Shown here piece after piece: positions 25,701 to 39,000 of a DNA stretch of 64,000 nt (its first letter is position 1; each line of letters begins with the position of its first letter). Origin of the DNA: Moringa oleifera. Its lineage: Eukaryota; Streptophyta; Magnoliopsida; Brassicales; Moringaceae. Made by a program: the position numbers and the translations under genes. Location of the stretch: positions 8,222,001-8,286,000 of the forward strand of contig JAJFZO010000094.1 of assembly GCA_021397835.1 (NCBI GenBank). Reading direction: 5' to 3'. A model generated the notes under the pieces. It was not told the DNA's origin, did no database searches, and was given only the letters and a program-made list of their open reading frames with translations.

Positions 25701-28700
25701 GCTCTGTCATTTCAAAATATAAAAAACCATTAGCACTGTTCAAATATGGTGCAAAACCCCCAGAAGATAACACTGATCTTTTGTTATCCTGTCCATTGTT
25801 CAAAATCTCAATGGAGGTTGACAAGAAAACAATTTTTAACATATACAGTATATCTTGGATTCTTCAATGATGTTAAATGAACATGTCCATGCACAGACAA
25901 GAAAGGGGGACAATACTGATTAGATGGGACAAACTAGCATGGAACTTTCTTAGTGCAGTACATGTATGTCTGAAATAAAAAGAGGAAGGGGGATGTACAT
26001 GTACTTGTACTATTAGTACTTCAGGCTATAGCCAATGGTGAGTGACAACTAGACATGGGCCTCACTGGCCATGTTTTTATTCTGTAAGTAAGTTATGTCA
26101 TAAATACATGGGTTCTTTATAGATGTGTGGATAAATTTAGTACAAGTTTGCCCGAGGTACAGAACAAAACAAAAATCATTAAAGATTGCACAAAGGATAC
26201 AGCAATTTATGTATTAAATTTCTTTCACAATTTTGTAGTACAATAAACCAGAACTGTCTAATGCAATGAACCGTAAAGCCTCCATATGTATGATTTGGAT
26301 TACAAAAGAAAAATATAACCAAGTAAAATATTTTTTAACCATAAAAAAGAGGAAAAGTATACATACACTTTAAATCCCAAATTAGACATAATATCTTCAC
26401 CTCAATAAATATCAGAAAATAGTACAATTTCCCAGAAACCTTTAGACAAAATTATGACCTCACTTTTTACCAATGAGAAAACAGCAAACTCAATAAAAGA
26501 TGCACAGTAATAACTATATAACCTCTATGAATACCAAGCTAAATGAATAATGCAATTAAATGTTCAGATGATTGGCAAATTTGTGCAGCTCACACTTGAA
26601 TAGAAGGAGATAGAAACAGAAGGGAACATAAACGAGAAAGAGCTCTACCACTGAGCATCTCAAATTTTTCCATGCATCAGTAAAATCATGCATTTTCAAC
26701 TAGAAAAATTTGCGATTGCAAAAGTGGTTATCATAATTATGTTGCTTTATTTAGGCAAGCAATTAACTTGCTTAGTGATAGAACACTATGTCTGACAGCT
26801 GAAACTCTTAAGTAGCATTTTTAAATTAGCAGTAAGTAGCATCTTCAACAGAGAAATGCCTGAGATCATCAGAAGGGCACTAAATGAAAACACTTGGGAA
26901 GAGACTTAGTGGGGCCTGTGGAAGGATGGTAACTCAAGCTATAGCTCCAATTTCAGTAGGACCCTTAAACTGGCAATTAAACTAGATAGTTTGTTTAATG
27001 AAGAAACGGAACCCTTATTGCATTGTCAGGAATTGCAACTTTTATGTCTCTGTATCCATTTTCTACATACACTTAATCAAACACTTATCTAGTGATCAAA
27101 TAAGACAACAGCAACCACAGCCTTTTCAAACAATAGACGTGGAAAACAGTAAATGCAGCTTTTCCAGCAATAAAAGCTGACAAGATTACAAATCAGATGT
27201 GAATCTAGCCTTTTAAGGCATAAAGTAAATGAGTAAGAGCTTCTATTTTTACATTTAATTATTGCATATCAGACAAAAAAAATTAAAACCAAACCATGAA
27301 AAGCAATGACCACGATTAACCAGATATGGAATAAAAACTTAAACTCAGAGGACCTCCTTTAAATCTAAAAAGCAAACTGTGACACCCAGGAAAGGAAAAC
27401 ATAATTATTTAACTACATATTATAAACCACGAAATCAACAGATTTGTTTTGGAAATCCGATTTTTAACTGGTTCAAAAGTCGAGAATTTCTATTTGAACC
27501 ATATAACTGAAATTTTAAGAGAGAGAGAGAGAGAGAGAGACACTAAGTTTGTTTAACTAAAAACTTAAACTTAGTGGATGTCCGTTAAATCTAAAAAGCA
27601 AATGTTAATATCCAGGAAAAGGAAAACATGTTATTTAACACAAAATTAAAAAGAAGTCAACAGATTTGTCTTGGAAATCTGATCTTTAACCAGCTCAAAA
27701 GTTGAGAATTTCTATATGAACCATATAACTGAAATTTTAATAGAGAGAGAGAGAGAAAGTAAGTTTGGTTACCCAGAAAACTAAACAAACCAAACACTTC
27801 CAGACCAAAAGCTCTGAGTCAAATTTCCCAAACTATGAATCAAAATAATGAAATTCTGCATTCAAAAATGTAAATATCTTATCAAATACAATATTTTTGA
27901 CAGTAACCAGACAGAACACTAGGAGAGCATACAGGTTTTAAGAAGCGCAGAAAAATGTGAAAGAAATTATGTGGCAAACGATACTCTGTTCTACAACATA
28001 ATCAGGAAGAAACACGTGGAAAACTTCAGTTCAACAAATATTGGGCAGGTCATCAACCAGAGAGAGTATTTCGATAGCAACACTGATCTGGTCAACCTGT
28101 ATGACATGGAAAGTGCTCGTTCGAGCCGTGTTCACAAAATCAAAGCAAAGAAGTTAAAAAAAAAAAAAACATAAATCACCAAAATGTAGGTTAAGAAGTG
28201 AACGGAGTACGAATATGACAAATATTTGGAAATCAAGCAACAAAAGCTGGTAAATTTTAAAACCATTGGGGAAGAATGAGAATCTCAACTTCAACCTGAA
28301 ATGCAAATGAGACAAACTTTGAGAAAAACTCAAAGAACAAGCGCAAAACGTCAAAAAGAAAAAAGTCACTGAAAACAACATCGTGAATGAATCAGTTTTA
28401 AATTTCAAATCCGATTCAGAGATACCACCCAAATAAATTTTCATGAAATATCGAATGCTAAAGTCACATTACCAGTAATTTCTTCACGAGAGCCACGTTT
28501 CCACCGTGAACGGCGAGGAACAGGGCGGTGACATCGGTTTTAAACTCCTCGTGCTCCACGCTGACTTCGCACTCAGATTCCTCCCGCAATACCAACTCGC
28601 TCTTCCTCGTTTTCAAGCAAACCGCGCCTACAAAGTTGACGTCGACGAACGCATCAGCGATGCACTCGAACGCCGATTTCAGATCGCCGTTAAGCGAGGC

Positions 28701-28772
28701 TTCGAGCAGGCGCTGCGAGACCTCGGCCTCGTAATCGACCGGGACCACCTGCTTGCCTGAGAAGACAGTCAT
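22731..28772 (-). CDS. Ankyrin-repeat protein with C-terminal PH-like region (At5g14230 family)
   Basis: Four exons: 28473-28772, 25428-25703, 24813-24950 and 22731-24314 (TGA), giving 765 aa. I start at the ATG at 28770-28772 (MTVFSGKQVV); the frame continues upstream only through a GTG. Ankyrin repeats run from about residue 85 to 640, seen as repeated A/G-x-TALxxA..GH...LLxxGAD units such as DGDGYTPLMLAAREGHGSM and GRTLLHHAILCGNAGAVNVL. The last hundred residues (about 660-755) look PH-like, with GVLQWGKSSRRNV, FRVVTTKNRELHF and a final helix ELWVRGIKLV. It is conserved in plants; no function is known to me, and it is likely a protein-interaction scaffold. Exon 4 carries a perfect 27-bp in-frame duplication (23347-23400) repeating GGFYALHCA. 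Intron 1 is 2.77 kb and holds a tandem repeat. Confidence 0.9.
23347..23400 (-). repeat. Perfect 27-bp tandem duplication inside ankyrin-gene exon 4
   Basis: Two identical 27-bp units (23347-23373 and 23374-23400) sit head to tail in the coding sequence. They keep the frame and repeat the nine residues GGFYALHCA at the start of an ankyrin repeat. A canonical 33-residue repeat needs only one copy. Confidence 0.95.
27333..27770. repeat. Tandem ~220-bp direct repeat in ankyrin-gene intron 1, each copy ending in (GA)n
   Basis: Copy 1 is about 27333-27552 and copy 2 about 27559-27770. Both start with aaaaacttaaact, share the segments ctaaaaagcaaa, tcaacagatttgt, gagaatttctat and accatataactgaaatttta, and end in GA tracts followed by taagtttg. 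Several per cent divergence and small indels indicate an old duplication. No coding frame or transposon termini were seen. Confidence 0.85.
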
Positions 28773-31700
28773 TTCGCTCCGGCGCACACGCAGCCAACTT
28801 CAATCTTCAGTAGCACGATTCGAATGCAACTTCAGGTGAGGGATAGCATGCGTGGTGTATCTCAGTCTCTTTATCCAAAGATTCGATTCTCTCTCCAGAG
28901 ACGCGAGGCTCGAGAGAGAAGAGAAACTTGAAAGAAGCGAGCGCCAGAGACAGAGAGGGAAGAAAGAGGGCTCATATTTATTGGGAGGGTTCTTTACTTT
29001 TTAACCCAGCAGTAAATGGTAGGGGTCAAACTGTCAATATTTAAAGGAGTGGGTCCCAGCTTTTACTCGAACGATACCACAAGTTGAAGAGCGGCAATGG
29101 TGGCTCGGCTACGAAGAGAGGCTCGTCTGACCTCTCTCGAGAACCATTTAAAATGACCCAAAACCGGTCTCATCTTAGACCGGCTTAATCCCTTGAGGAA
29201 GTTTCAGGTGTGTCAGCCATCAAAAATCACCACCGTTGATCCATCCGAACCGAATATTCTGCTCGCGAGAAGAAAACATCTTTAAATAATTAATAAATAT
29301 AAGCCAATTAGAATAAATTAAATTTTTTGGTAAATTTAAAAAAACCGGGGTGAATCTTAAGCCCATGTGATTCTGAATTAGAAAATAAGGGCTGATTATA
29401 ACTAACTAATGGAATAGCTGTGACAGTAATAAAAAACTGTCACCATGTTGGTTAATGTATATTTCATTGTATTAAACTGTTTTATTATTTTTAAATAAAA
29501 ATAAAAATAGAGATGATATTGACAGTGAAAGGTGTACGGGGTGGTGGCGAGTCACTATCCCTATCTTTAGCAGGGTCAGTGAGCTTTTTTCTTTCTTTTT
29601 TTTTTTTGTGAATAGTAAAGTAAAATAAATAGAAAGTGAATGTGTACAGTTCGTAAAACTAACTACTATGTGGTCAATCGGAGTACCTGAGAAGCTACCG
29701 TGACCTGCCCTGTTGCACTGACCTCGGTCCACTCTCCCTTTTGACCCGCAATTTCCTTTCCTTCCACAGTCTATTAAGTACCAGGCGGTGGTGTCATTAG
29801 CCATGTGGCTATAAAAGACAAAAGACCCTTCCCACACACTCACGTGCCATTGTAGTATTGTTTTAATTAGTATATAAAAAATATGTATATTTTATTTAAT
29901 CGCATTATTAATTAATTATGAAATCAAATATGATGAATTTTTATTTAAAGATCTATAAGTAGATCACAGAGGTTAATTAAAATGTTAACTCATAATATTT
30001 GGATTTTACAAAATTATAATTTGATTCTTAATGAAGATTGTGATTATGATTTTTCAGTTAAAAAAAGTTATCGCATCTCATTATTACTAACGAACATTGC
30101 ATTTAATTTGTTTTCAGAAAACTAAGAGAAAAAATGCACAAACAATTCAAGTTGCATGTGTTATATATACTAAATAATTTTTTGATTTTCAAAATGAGAT
30201 CAATCCGTTTCATATTAGCAATAAATTTGTTCTAAGAATAAATTGATTTCAGTTACAAAATTATTATATTTGATTAGTTGTATTTAATATTTTTATAATT
30301 AATGCTTATTAAAATAATTAATCTATTCAAATTATCACGAACTATGCGATATTATCGAAATTCATGATTGCTAATCATATGTTATCACGCTGAATTGAAA
30401 TCTTATATTATTTTATTTTATTTTTTGTTATATTTTTATATGAATATATAATTAAAATGTTTAAAAAAACACAAACTATCAATATTATACAAAAAAAAAG
30501 TATTAGTTAAAAATTCTAAGAAAATATGTTATCACTAATAATAAATACTTTGACAATCTATAATACTCATTATGTTTTATGATCTCATTTTGTGATCTCA
30601 AAACAGTATGAATATCCAATGTCACCAGTAATGCAATCCCGAGATACTCTAAAGAGATCTAAAATTATTGATTATAGCATCACTAAGGTAGTGCCAAAAT
30701 CCAATATCACTAATATATTATCAAAACTACCATGAAAATCCACTGCTAACGGTCACGCTAGCACATGCTATTTAATATCGTTAAAATGTAAATAGCTATC
30801 TGTGCATTAACATATAAATTTTATTTCATTTATTTAATTGAAAAAAATAATAAAAAATGTTTTATAAAGAAAAATTTATCACAATTTTTATATTAAAAAA
30901 TATTAATTTAATACAATTTATTTATTCTATATTGTTATTATAAATTATAAAAAATGTTATTTAAATTTCATATTAAAAACTCAACATAAATACAAATAAA
31001 AAAATCAGTATTCAATCTGTTAAAGGTACTCAGAAATGTAACTAACGAAACCGGATCCATCCATGATTTGGTGTCCTTTATAACACGAACGTCTCAAGTG
31101 CTTAAATAATGAAAATATCCTCCGTACATCTGGATAAACCAGGGATCACCGTCGGATTTTTAGCAAAGAAGGATCTTGCGGTCCACGTGGAAGCGGGGTC
31201 CACAGAGCATGCTGATACCACGGGACAGCTGGACGTACCAGACTTCCGTTCCCCTGACAGAATCCAGCCGGATTTTATCGGTCCCATGGTTTGCTGATAA
31301 TATCGTACATGACAACGACAGATTCCGCCTTAGCCGAGTTACTACCGTGTAGGCAACAGTGAGCCTGGTGTCACGCCGTATCCTATGTGGCGTGATTTGA
31401 GCCCGAGTCAGTTGGTGCACTCGGCTCACTTGGACCACATGGTACTTAAAGAAGCATGGTTTCGTATTCCTATCTCCTCCAATATTTATGATCATTGGAT
31501 TATTGTTTTTTAAAATTTTAAATTTGAAATCAACATGCTCAAAATTTTTACTGTTATTATTTATGAATTTATGACATTTTAAAATAATTTTATTATTCTA
31601 AATTCATATAATATTTTCAATAATATATCAAATTTATCATTCACTCCTATTACTTTGTAAATAAGATTGTTTTTATCATACAGTTTTTACATAACAGGAT

Positions 31701-34700
31701 GATGTATAAACAACATAAAAAAAAAATGTTTTACTGATTTGGGATCACCTCAACCTTTTAGTAAAGATTTAAAAGGTTGATTTACGATTTATAAACAGTA
31801 ATATAAAAATTAGAAATAAATAAATATTAATAATATTTTTGAAACAAATCAAATGCATAGCCATAGCGGCTAACTATTGTAACTACCAACAACATGATGA
31901 AATAGTAGAAACCTAAAAAGGGATCACAACTACCTGGATTGGATAATTGTAAACAGAAACCTTATGAATTTGATTTTAGCTGGCATGATTATGATGGGTA
32001 AAACAGAAAAAAAATAGAATGTCTTTCATAATAAAAAAATTATAAAATTTAGGGTGGAGAGTGACAGGTGAGGTTGGGTGCATGATAAGATACTAATTGA
32101 GGACTGAGGAGTCGACATTGGGGGTGCAGCCACTCACGTGAGCTTCTTCAATGAGAGCCCTCGACCTCGGAAGATGGAAGTGTATAGGTATCGCATCGCT
32201 TTCCTGGAAGGTACGTACGGAGGTTGAGCAGCACACCTTCCTACTTCCTAGTACCACTCGCTCCTCACTACTCACGTCTTGCCCGCCGGGCAATTCGATT
32301 TCTGCTGTATCGTGAGATGCTTCTTGTACTTCGTCAAGAAGCCCGCACGCATTTTTCCCCTCCAATTTTTTATTCTTCAGTTTTTTTTTTTTTTTTTTCT
32401 TTTGGATGACCGGCAAGGATTTCATTGATTGCTTAACTTTGATGAGAGCATAAAAAAAATTGTAGGGCAAAATTTTTATATTTATTTTATATTATTAATT
32501 AAAATTTTATATTTAATAAAATAAATTAATATTAATTTATTAATTTAACTTAAATTAAATTTTATCAAAAATTTTTTAAAAATAAAAATATTCAAATTAA
32601 AAATTTTATACTATAAATTTTAATTTTAAATTTTTTACAGATGTAGAATATTCAAGTTATATTACAAAAAGTTTTGTAATGTTTTAAATAATTATATTAT
32701 TTTTAAATTTTTTAAATTTTTATAAATTTTAAATATATATATTTTTAGTACTCAAAAAATTATCAAATTATTTTTGTGGCGATAGATTAAACATGCCGTT
32801 ACATCTTATGAAAACTTTTAAATCAGATTTTATTATATAAGTATTTAATTTAAATATCTTTATTTTTTTGATAAAATTTAATTTAAATCAAAATGATAGA
32901 TTATAATTTAATTAATTTATTTTTTTAACAGGCATGTTTGATTGGTAATATAAATAACATCAAAGTTTTATAAGATTTTACCTAAAAATTTAAATAAATA
33001 TTAAAAAATTAATTTTAAAATTTAAATCTTAACATAGCAATTAAATTAATTATATATTTAGTTAATTTTTTTAATTTAATTTTAATAAAAAAATAAAAAA
33101 TATTTTTATTAAAATTTTAAAAAATAAATCAAATAAATTATTTATTAATAAATTTTTAATATTTTGATAATTTATTTTTTAAAAAAACATTTTAAATAAT
33201 AAAAAATTTTAATTTTTTTATGATGATAATTTAAATATATTTTTTCAAATATGTAAAATTTAAGTCAAAATTTATTGTATGAGATTTTTAATTTGAATAT
33301 TTAATTTGTATATTTATTAACAATATTTAAAATGAACCAAATTGAAACATCATATATATAATTCATCATATCAATGTTTTAAAATATAAAATTTTTGCCT
33401 AACTAGTTATTTTTCATGAATTTTTTAAATTTTTTATAGTATTTATTTTTTAAAAAATATTTTTAATATTTAAAAAATTTTGCTTATTTTTTGTGATATA
33501 TGTGTAATATTTTTTATATTTAATAAAAAATTTGAGTCAAAATTTATTGTAAAATATCTTTAATTTGAATATTTTTAATTTTTAAAATTTTTAATAAATT
33601 CAATTTGACTAAATTTAATAGATCAATTTATTCAAATACGTTTTAAAGGTTAATCTTTGCTAGAAAATAAAGAACAAATCCAAACTTTTAAATGATATTA
33701 ACTCAAATTATAAATATTTTATAACTAATTGAAGTCACACATTAACCTTTTTTTTTTAAAGTAAGGCAAGATATTACTTTCAATATAATAGAAAATATTT
33801 CAATTTAAAAAATAAAGAATACATGAGTTAAACTTCTAAAGTTTGATATAAGTTAAGGATCTTGGCCGTTCATATTTTATAAGCATTTAAATTATAATTT
33901 TATCATAAAAGTACTTTAAAAATAAATAATATTTACAATATAATATTAAATTAAAATAAACCTGCGTTAAACTCGGTATATCCACCATTACACACCATGA
34001 AAAGGTGGAACATATCTTGAATCTCGCATGGACGATGAGGATCCAATAAAAATGGGCCCCAAGGATGTGTGGCCCATGGTACTGGTTGGAGGGTATTCCA
34101 ATCAACTGTCGTCCGCAAATGGGACAATGGAGAGGCCTGTTAGAGCCACCTTCCTGCCTTTTTCTTCAACGATCCCGAGCCCTCTGTCATGGAGTATGAA
34201 ACCAGAGCTCGACCACCATTGACGAATGAGCTTCAAGTTAAGTGCAAAAGGAAACCTTCTTTTCATTTCAAATTCAAAATCCACCAACCAAAAGAGAGAC
34301 ACCGCAGCAATCTCGGAGAACAATTCAAATCGCTTTGGCGCCAAGGATTAATCCTGGCTAATTAATTGACTGATCATTGATCTTTCAGTGGCACTAAAGC
34401 AACTTCAGTGGTCAAAAGCAGAAGTAACCTGTAATGAACACCATATGTTTGTTGAAATGGGTCAGAGAATTCAACCATTAAAGTAGAACTAACTTCGTTT
34501 AACAATTTGACGTGATCATGATCCATGGACAAGCTTTTCAATTTCTCAAATGGCAATTCGTGAGTGGTTCACCTATTTGAGCGAAGAAACACAGATTTGT
34601 CTCCAAGATTTCTACCAAACCCAATTGAAAATTAAGTTGCTTCTGCCTCAAAGTTCCCAATCTTAAGCAAATATCGTAGCTTTCTTTCTCTTTCCGAGAC

Positions 34701-36074
34701 GGTAACCAGCCATGATTTTCTTGTACCAATAAGCAAGCTCTGAAATTCGATTGACGAAACCACAATCATTGAATTAGTGAAAACGTCCGAAGAGAATGAT
34801 GAGAGTGAAGATTGCTGTTAAGGGAAAAGAAATCCATGGATGAGGAAGAGAACGATCAAGTAGGTGGGCCTTCATTGCAGGCAAGAAAGTGATTTCGATC
34901 ATAACTAATTATACTTTTTCTCTCTTTCTTTTGTTCTTCGACTCACGAGAGCGCGATCATGACGGATCATGATTACATGAAAACGTAAAGTGCAAGTAAG
35001 CAGCACCAGCAGCATTCCTGCCTGTCTCTCCTAAATCCTGCTATTTCTCTTATCATTGTAGGAAGAGAGGTTGCAACAACTTCAATTAACCGCTAATGAT
35101 TATAACTAATGTACTGCATCTTATGAATTATGAGTTAGCTCATTAACAGGTAATTTATTATGTAATAATTTTTACTCTGAAAACTATTAATTCATCCAAT
35201 GGAACTTATTTCTTGCATACACTCACTGAGTAATTTTTCATCAACTGTATCAATGATTGATTTTTTATTTTATTTTAATGGATTCAAGTCATACTATAAA
35301 TATTATTTATTTTACAGTTATTTTATTTTATTTTTTAAAGAAATGCCATAGATCAGATTAATAAAAAAAAAATCAATTCCTTTGGGAGTTACTGTTTGGA
35401 TACTCCAAATTCACAACATTCTCATTGAATTGATTTTTCAGGGTTTACCAATTCATGAGCTCATTGTGCAGTACTCCACAGTTTAAACCATGACTGTCAG
35501 AGCAAATTCAGCAGTTCATGTGACCATCAGGGCAGTGCCAATTCATTGTTGCTTCCACAGCCAGAAATTAAGTTCTTCGGGTCAACCACCAGCACCATTA
35601 CCACCACAAAGCCGAATCCTACATGTCTAAGGGTGTCCTTGCGGCGGATTATATTGGACAAGTGGATGTGAGAATTGAAATGAGCTGTGAAGCACACAGA
35701 GAGAGAAAGATAGGCAAGAGAATTTCAGCGTCTAAGTGGAGAGATGCTGTTTGGAAGAGAGGGAAGAGAAAATTTGAAAACAAAGCTCGTGAATAAAATT
35801 TTGGCGGGTTCGTAAAGGCATTGCAGTTGGGCCTTAGCAAGAGAACTAGAAGCGTGGCGTTACTTTAGGCCCAATCAAGGAGAGCCCAAACCAGTTCGGA
35901 CATGGCCATAATCTGTGGATAGCCGAACCTCGGTTTTCGTCGTACATGCAAGCAGCTGATTGAAAATGCAGCAGAATCTGTCGTATTTGACTAGTCAACT
36001 GCCTGCTCACAGTATCATTATCCTTCTCTACGCATTTGACGACGCCAGAAGTTCTCATTTCTCAGGGAGAAACA
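28773..36074. other. Gene-poor 7.3 kb interval: two promoters at the ends, AT-rich DNA, two GC-richer islands
   Basis: 28773-29000 is the GA-rich 5' region of the ankyrin gene. 29250-31050, 31480-32090 and 32450-33990 are very AT-rich with no frame. Islands of more balanced composition lie at about 31080-31460 (with CCACGTGG at 31182-31189) and 32095-32350 (CACGTG at 32135-32140). 34000-34970 also has normal composition. A 45-codon ATG frame on the - strand (34632-34769) is there, but I cannot identify it. 35640-36074 is the PPO2 promoter. I could not support any gene here, nor recognise transposon proteins. Confidence 0.5.
35828..35888 (+). promoter_or_regulatory. Site II (TGGGCY) cluster upstream of PPO2
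   Basis: TGGGCC at 35828-35833, GGCCCA at 35868-35873 and AGCCCA at 35883-35888 lie about 190-250 bp upstream of the PPO2 start codon. The same motif class precedes uL13, in line with the site II signature of nuclear genes for organelle proteins. Function is inferred. Confidence 0.5.
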
Positions 36075-39000
36075 ATGGCCTCTGCAACCAGAGAAGGTAA
36101 GCAAAGTAATTCTCTTGCTCGTCCCTCCTAATTAACGAAAAGAAAGCCACAAATGACAGTTAAAATCGTACAAAAATGTGCAATTCTTCACCAACTGGTT
36201 TTTTTCCCCCCTTGCTTAGTTATGAAATTTATGCATGTAATTTTGAAATGTTAAGCTTGACCAAATTAACAGCAAAACGAATTTTTCCTTCTTAATTTTT
36301 TTGGTTGCTGCTTCAGGTTCTGGTAGAAGAGTGGCTGTTGTTGGTGCTGGTGTTAGGTACGTGATGTGCTCGATTTTATTGTTGGATAATACTGTACTTT
36401 TGTATGTTGGGATTAATATGTTCTGTAAACGCTTGGTTTTAAATCTCGAGCTAAAATGATCGTCTAGAAGCTTATTTCATTGCTTTTGAGAAATTTAAAA
36501 TTAAATGAAAAAAAAGTATTTGCTAAGTAATGTGGGTTTGATTATGAAGCTGTTTTAAACATGTTGATGATGCTGTAGTATTGAATTTAACAACTCTGCA
36601 TGTATAGAGGGAAAATGCTGTTGATACATAGTTAATTTCTACTGTATATTGTATACAGAAGCAAGCATTCATTCATATGGTTAATTTGTGTCTTCAGACA
36701 TGGAAATGCCATTTCTGTTACATTTCTCTAACATTTCTATTACCCATTTTAGGCCTATTGAATCATTTCTCAGTGTTATGGACCTCTCTATAATCCTTAT
36801 TCTGGGAGTTATTGCTAATTTCCCTTTTGTCTGTTTCATATATCTGTACTTGCTTACTGCTTGTATTTGCAACCAAAAAAAAAATGACTGTGATGCTATG
36901 ATGTGAATTGCAAGTGGGCTTGCTGCAGCATACACGTTGAAATCATATGGCTTGAACGTCACAGTATTTGAAGCTGAAGGAAGAGCAGGAGGAAAGTTAA
37001 GAAGTGTTTCGCAGAATGGTCTTATTTGGGATGAAGGAGCAAATACAATGGTAGAATTGTTTATGATACTTTGCCTTTATAACTTTAGTAATTTTGATCT
37101 TAGCTTGGTGCTTGGTTGATCAAGTTGATGGCCTGTCCATCATGGGTGATGTCCTTTTTTTAATAAAAAAAGAAGTTACTGTCTATAGTCCGCTTCCGGT
37201 TGAGGATCATAATATTCATCTCAGTTCCAACTTCCTTCTCTTTTCTCAAAATTTGGTGCAGAATGAGAGTGAGATGGAGGTCAAAACTTTGCTTGATGAT
37301 CTTGGGCTTCGTGAAAAGCAACAATATGTAAGATCTCCATTAACTCTTGAGCAAATGAGTATAGAAGATCGTGATACTAGTTAGGGTGACTGTCCTTAAT
37401 TTTTCAAGGCCAACATCTTTCCAATGTTTTATACTGCTAGTTCTTTGAATTATGAACAGACGCTTTTCTGCTTCGAAGTTTAAGATTGGAAGTTACCGCA
37501 GATGATGTTTGAAATTCAATAGCAAATTTCATGACTAAATTGATTATTTTCTACTGTTACAGCCAATTGCACAGAGCAAACGATATATTGTAAGAAACGG
37601 AGCTCCTGTACTGGTATATCCTGCTCTTTATCTGTCTATGCTACACGTTAGGTTAGATTGTTTAACAGTAAGGCAAGACATTGTTTTATTGATTTGTTTC
37701 TTATATATCCATCCCTAAGTATCATTTTCTAACCATGTTCTCTACTCTATGATTCATTTCAGATTCCTGCAAATCCTATTGCATTAATCAAGAGCAACAT
37801 TCTTTCTGCCCAATCAAAGGTTTGTTGCTCACACCGTGTTTGAAAACCAATAACTTAAAGTTTCTAATTTTCTATTTTATGTCATGCAAATTTTCTGGGG
37901 CATCACTGATATGCACAATGGAAGCAGGATAAATGGTCAATACTGGTACAAAGGGCTGTTGCCTGCCTTAGTGTTTTCAACTAGACCATGCCATTTTGTT
38001 GTCGGAAATGCATTGAATAAAATCGGTTTCTGCACTGGTCAAATATTCTGGATCCTGAATAGAATATCATCGTGACTGATGTATGCTCAAGATAAGAAGT
38101 GAGTGATGCATGGACTCGTCAACTTTGAAATGAGACAATCTGTCCCTGTAGCAAACCTTGGAGTATAAGAATTTCACAGTGTGGTGGGATCTGAGAATTA
38201 ACTTAATAAGCTTTGGACATTTTTTTATGTCTCTGCTCTGTGTTATTTATTGTGACCTCTTGGGATCCTATGATTCCATTACTTCTGGAGAGAAAGATGG
38301 CTTCCAGGTTCATGACTGTATCATGTTAGGTTCATGATCTTTTTCTTTATGGAAAACGAACTTCTCCAACTGCATCAGGCAGAGGCTGGAGAAGTGGAAA
38401 ATTAATTAGTTATACCCTACAAGGTGTGTTCATATGTCTGCAGTTGCAAATTATTCTCGAACCATTCTTATGGAAGAGAAGGGACTCTTCAAAAGTGTCT
38501 GACGCTTATACACAGGAAAGGTAATTTAACTGCATTTGCTCTTTACATTGACCTTTTCTCGTAGCCTTGAAGTGATCCTTAGCTTCTTGTTGTCTTTTCA
38601 TTCTCCTGCAGTGTGGGTGGATTCTTTGAACGTCATTTTGGGAAAGAGGTACTAATCCATTACTCCGCTTTACCTTTCCTCTCTGGGCATGCTGAATCTT
38701 TTATAAAAAGAAAAACAGTATTTATGACTGATTCTGTACCAGGCACAGTCAAAAGCATCAGTCATGCTGGATAAAAATGTCGGGGCTATGTGATGATCAT
38801 TTTATTGACTTATTATTGTTTTTTTTTTTCTTGTTGTGCAGGTTGTGGATTATCTCATTGATCCTTTTGTTGCTGGCACAAACGCTGCAGATCCTGAATC
38901 TCTTTCTGTGAGTAATGTGTTAGATCCTTGAAGTACCTGTACATGCAAGGACGCAAATATGCTGGTTTTCCCTATTCATATTAGTTGTACTACTCAACTA

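Noticed and set aside
28506..28760. + strand frame rich in charged residues near the ankyrin gene start
   Set aside because: Antisense of ankyrin exon 1.
31102..31495. Frames on both strands in the GC-richer island
   Set aside because: Short, overlapping, unlike any family I know; explained by lower AT content reducing stops.
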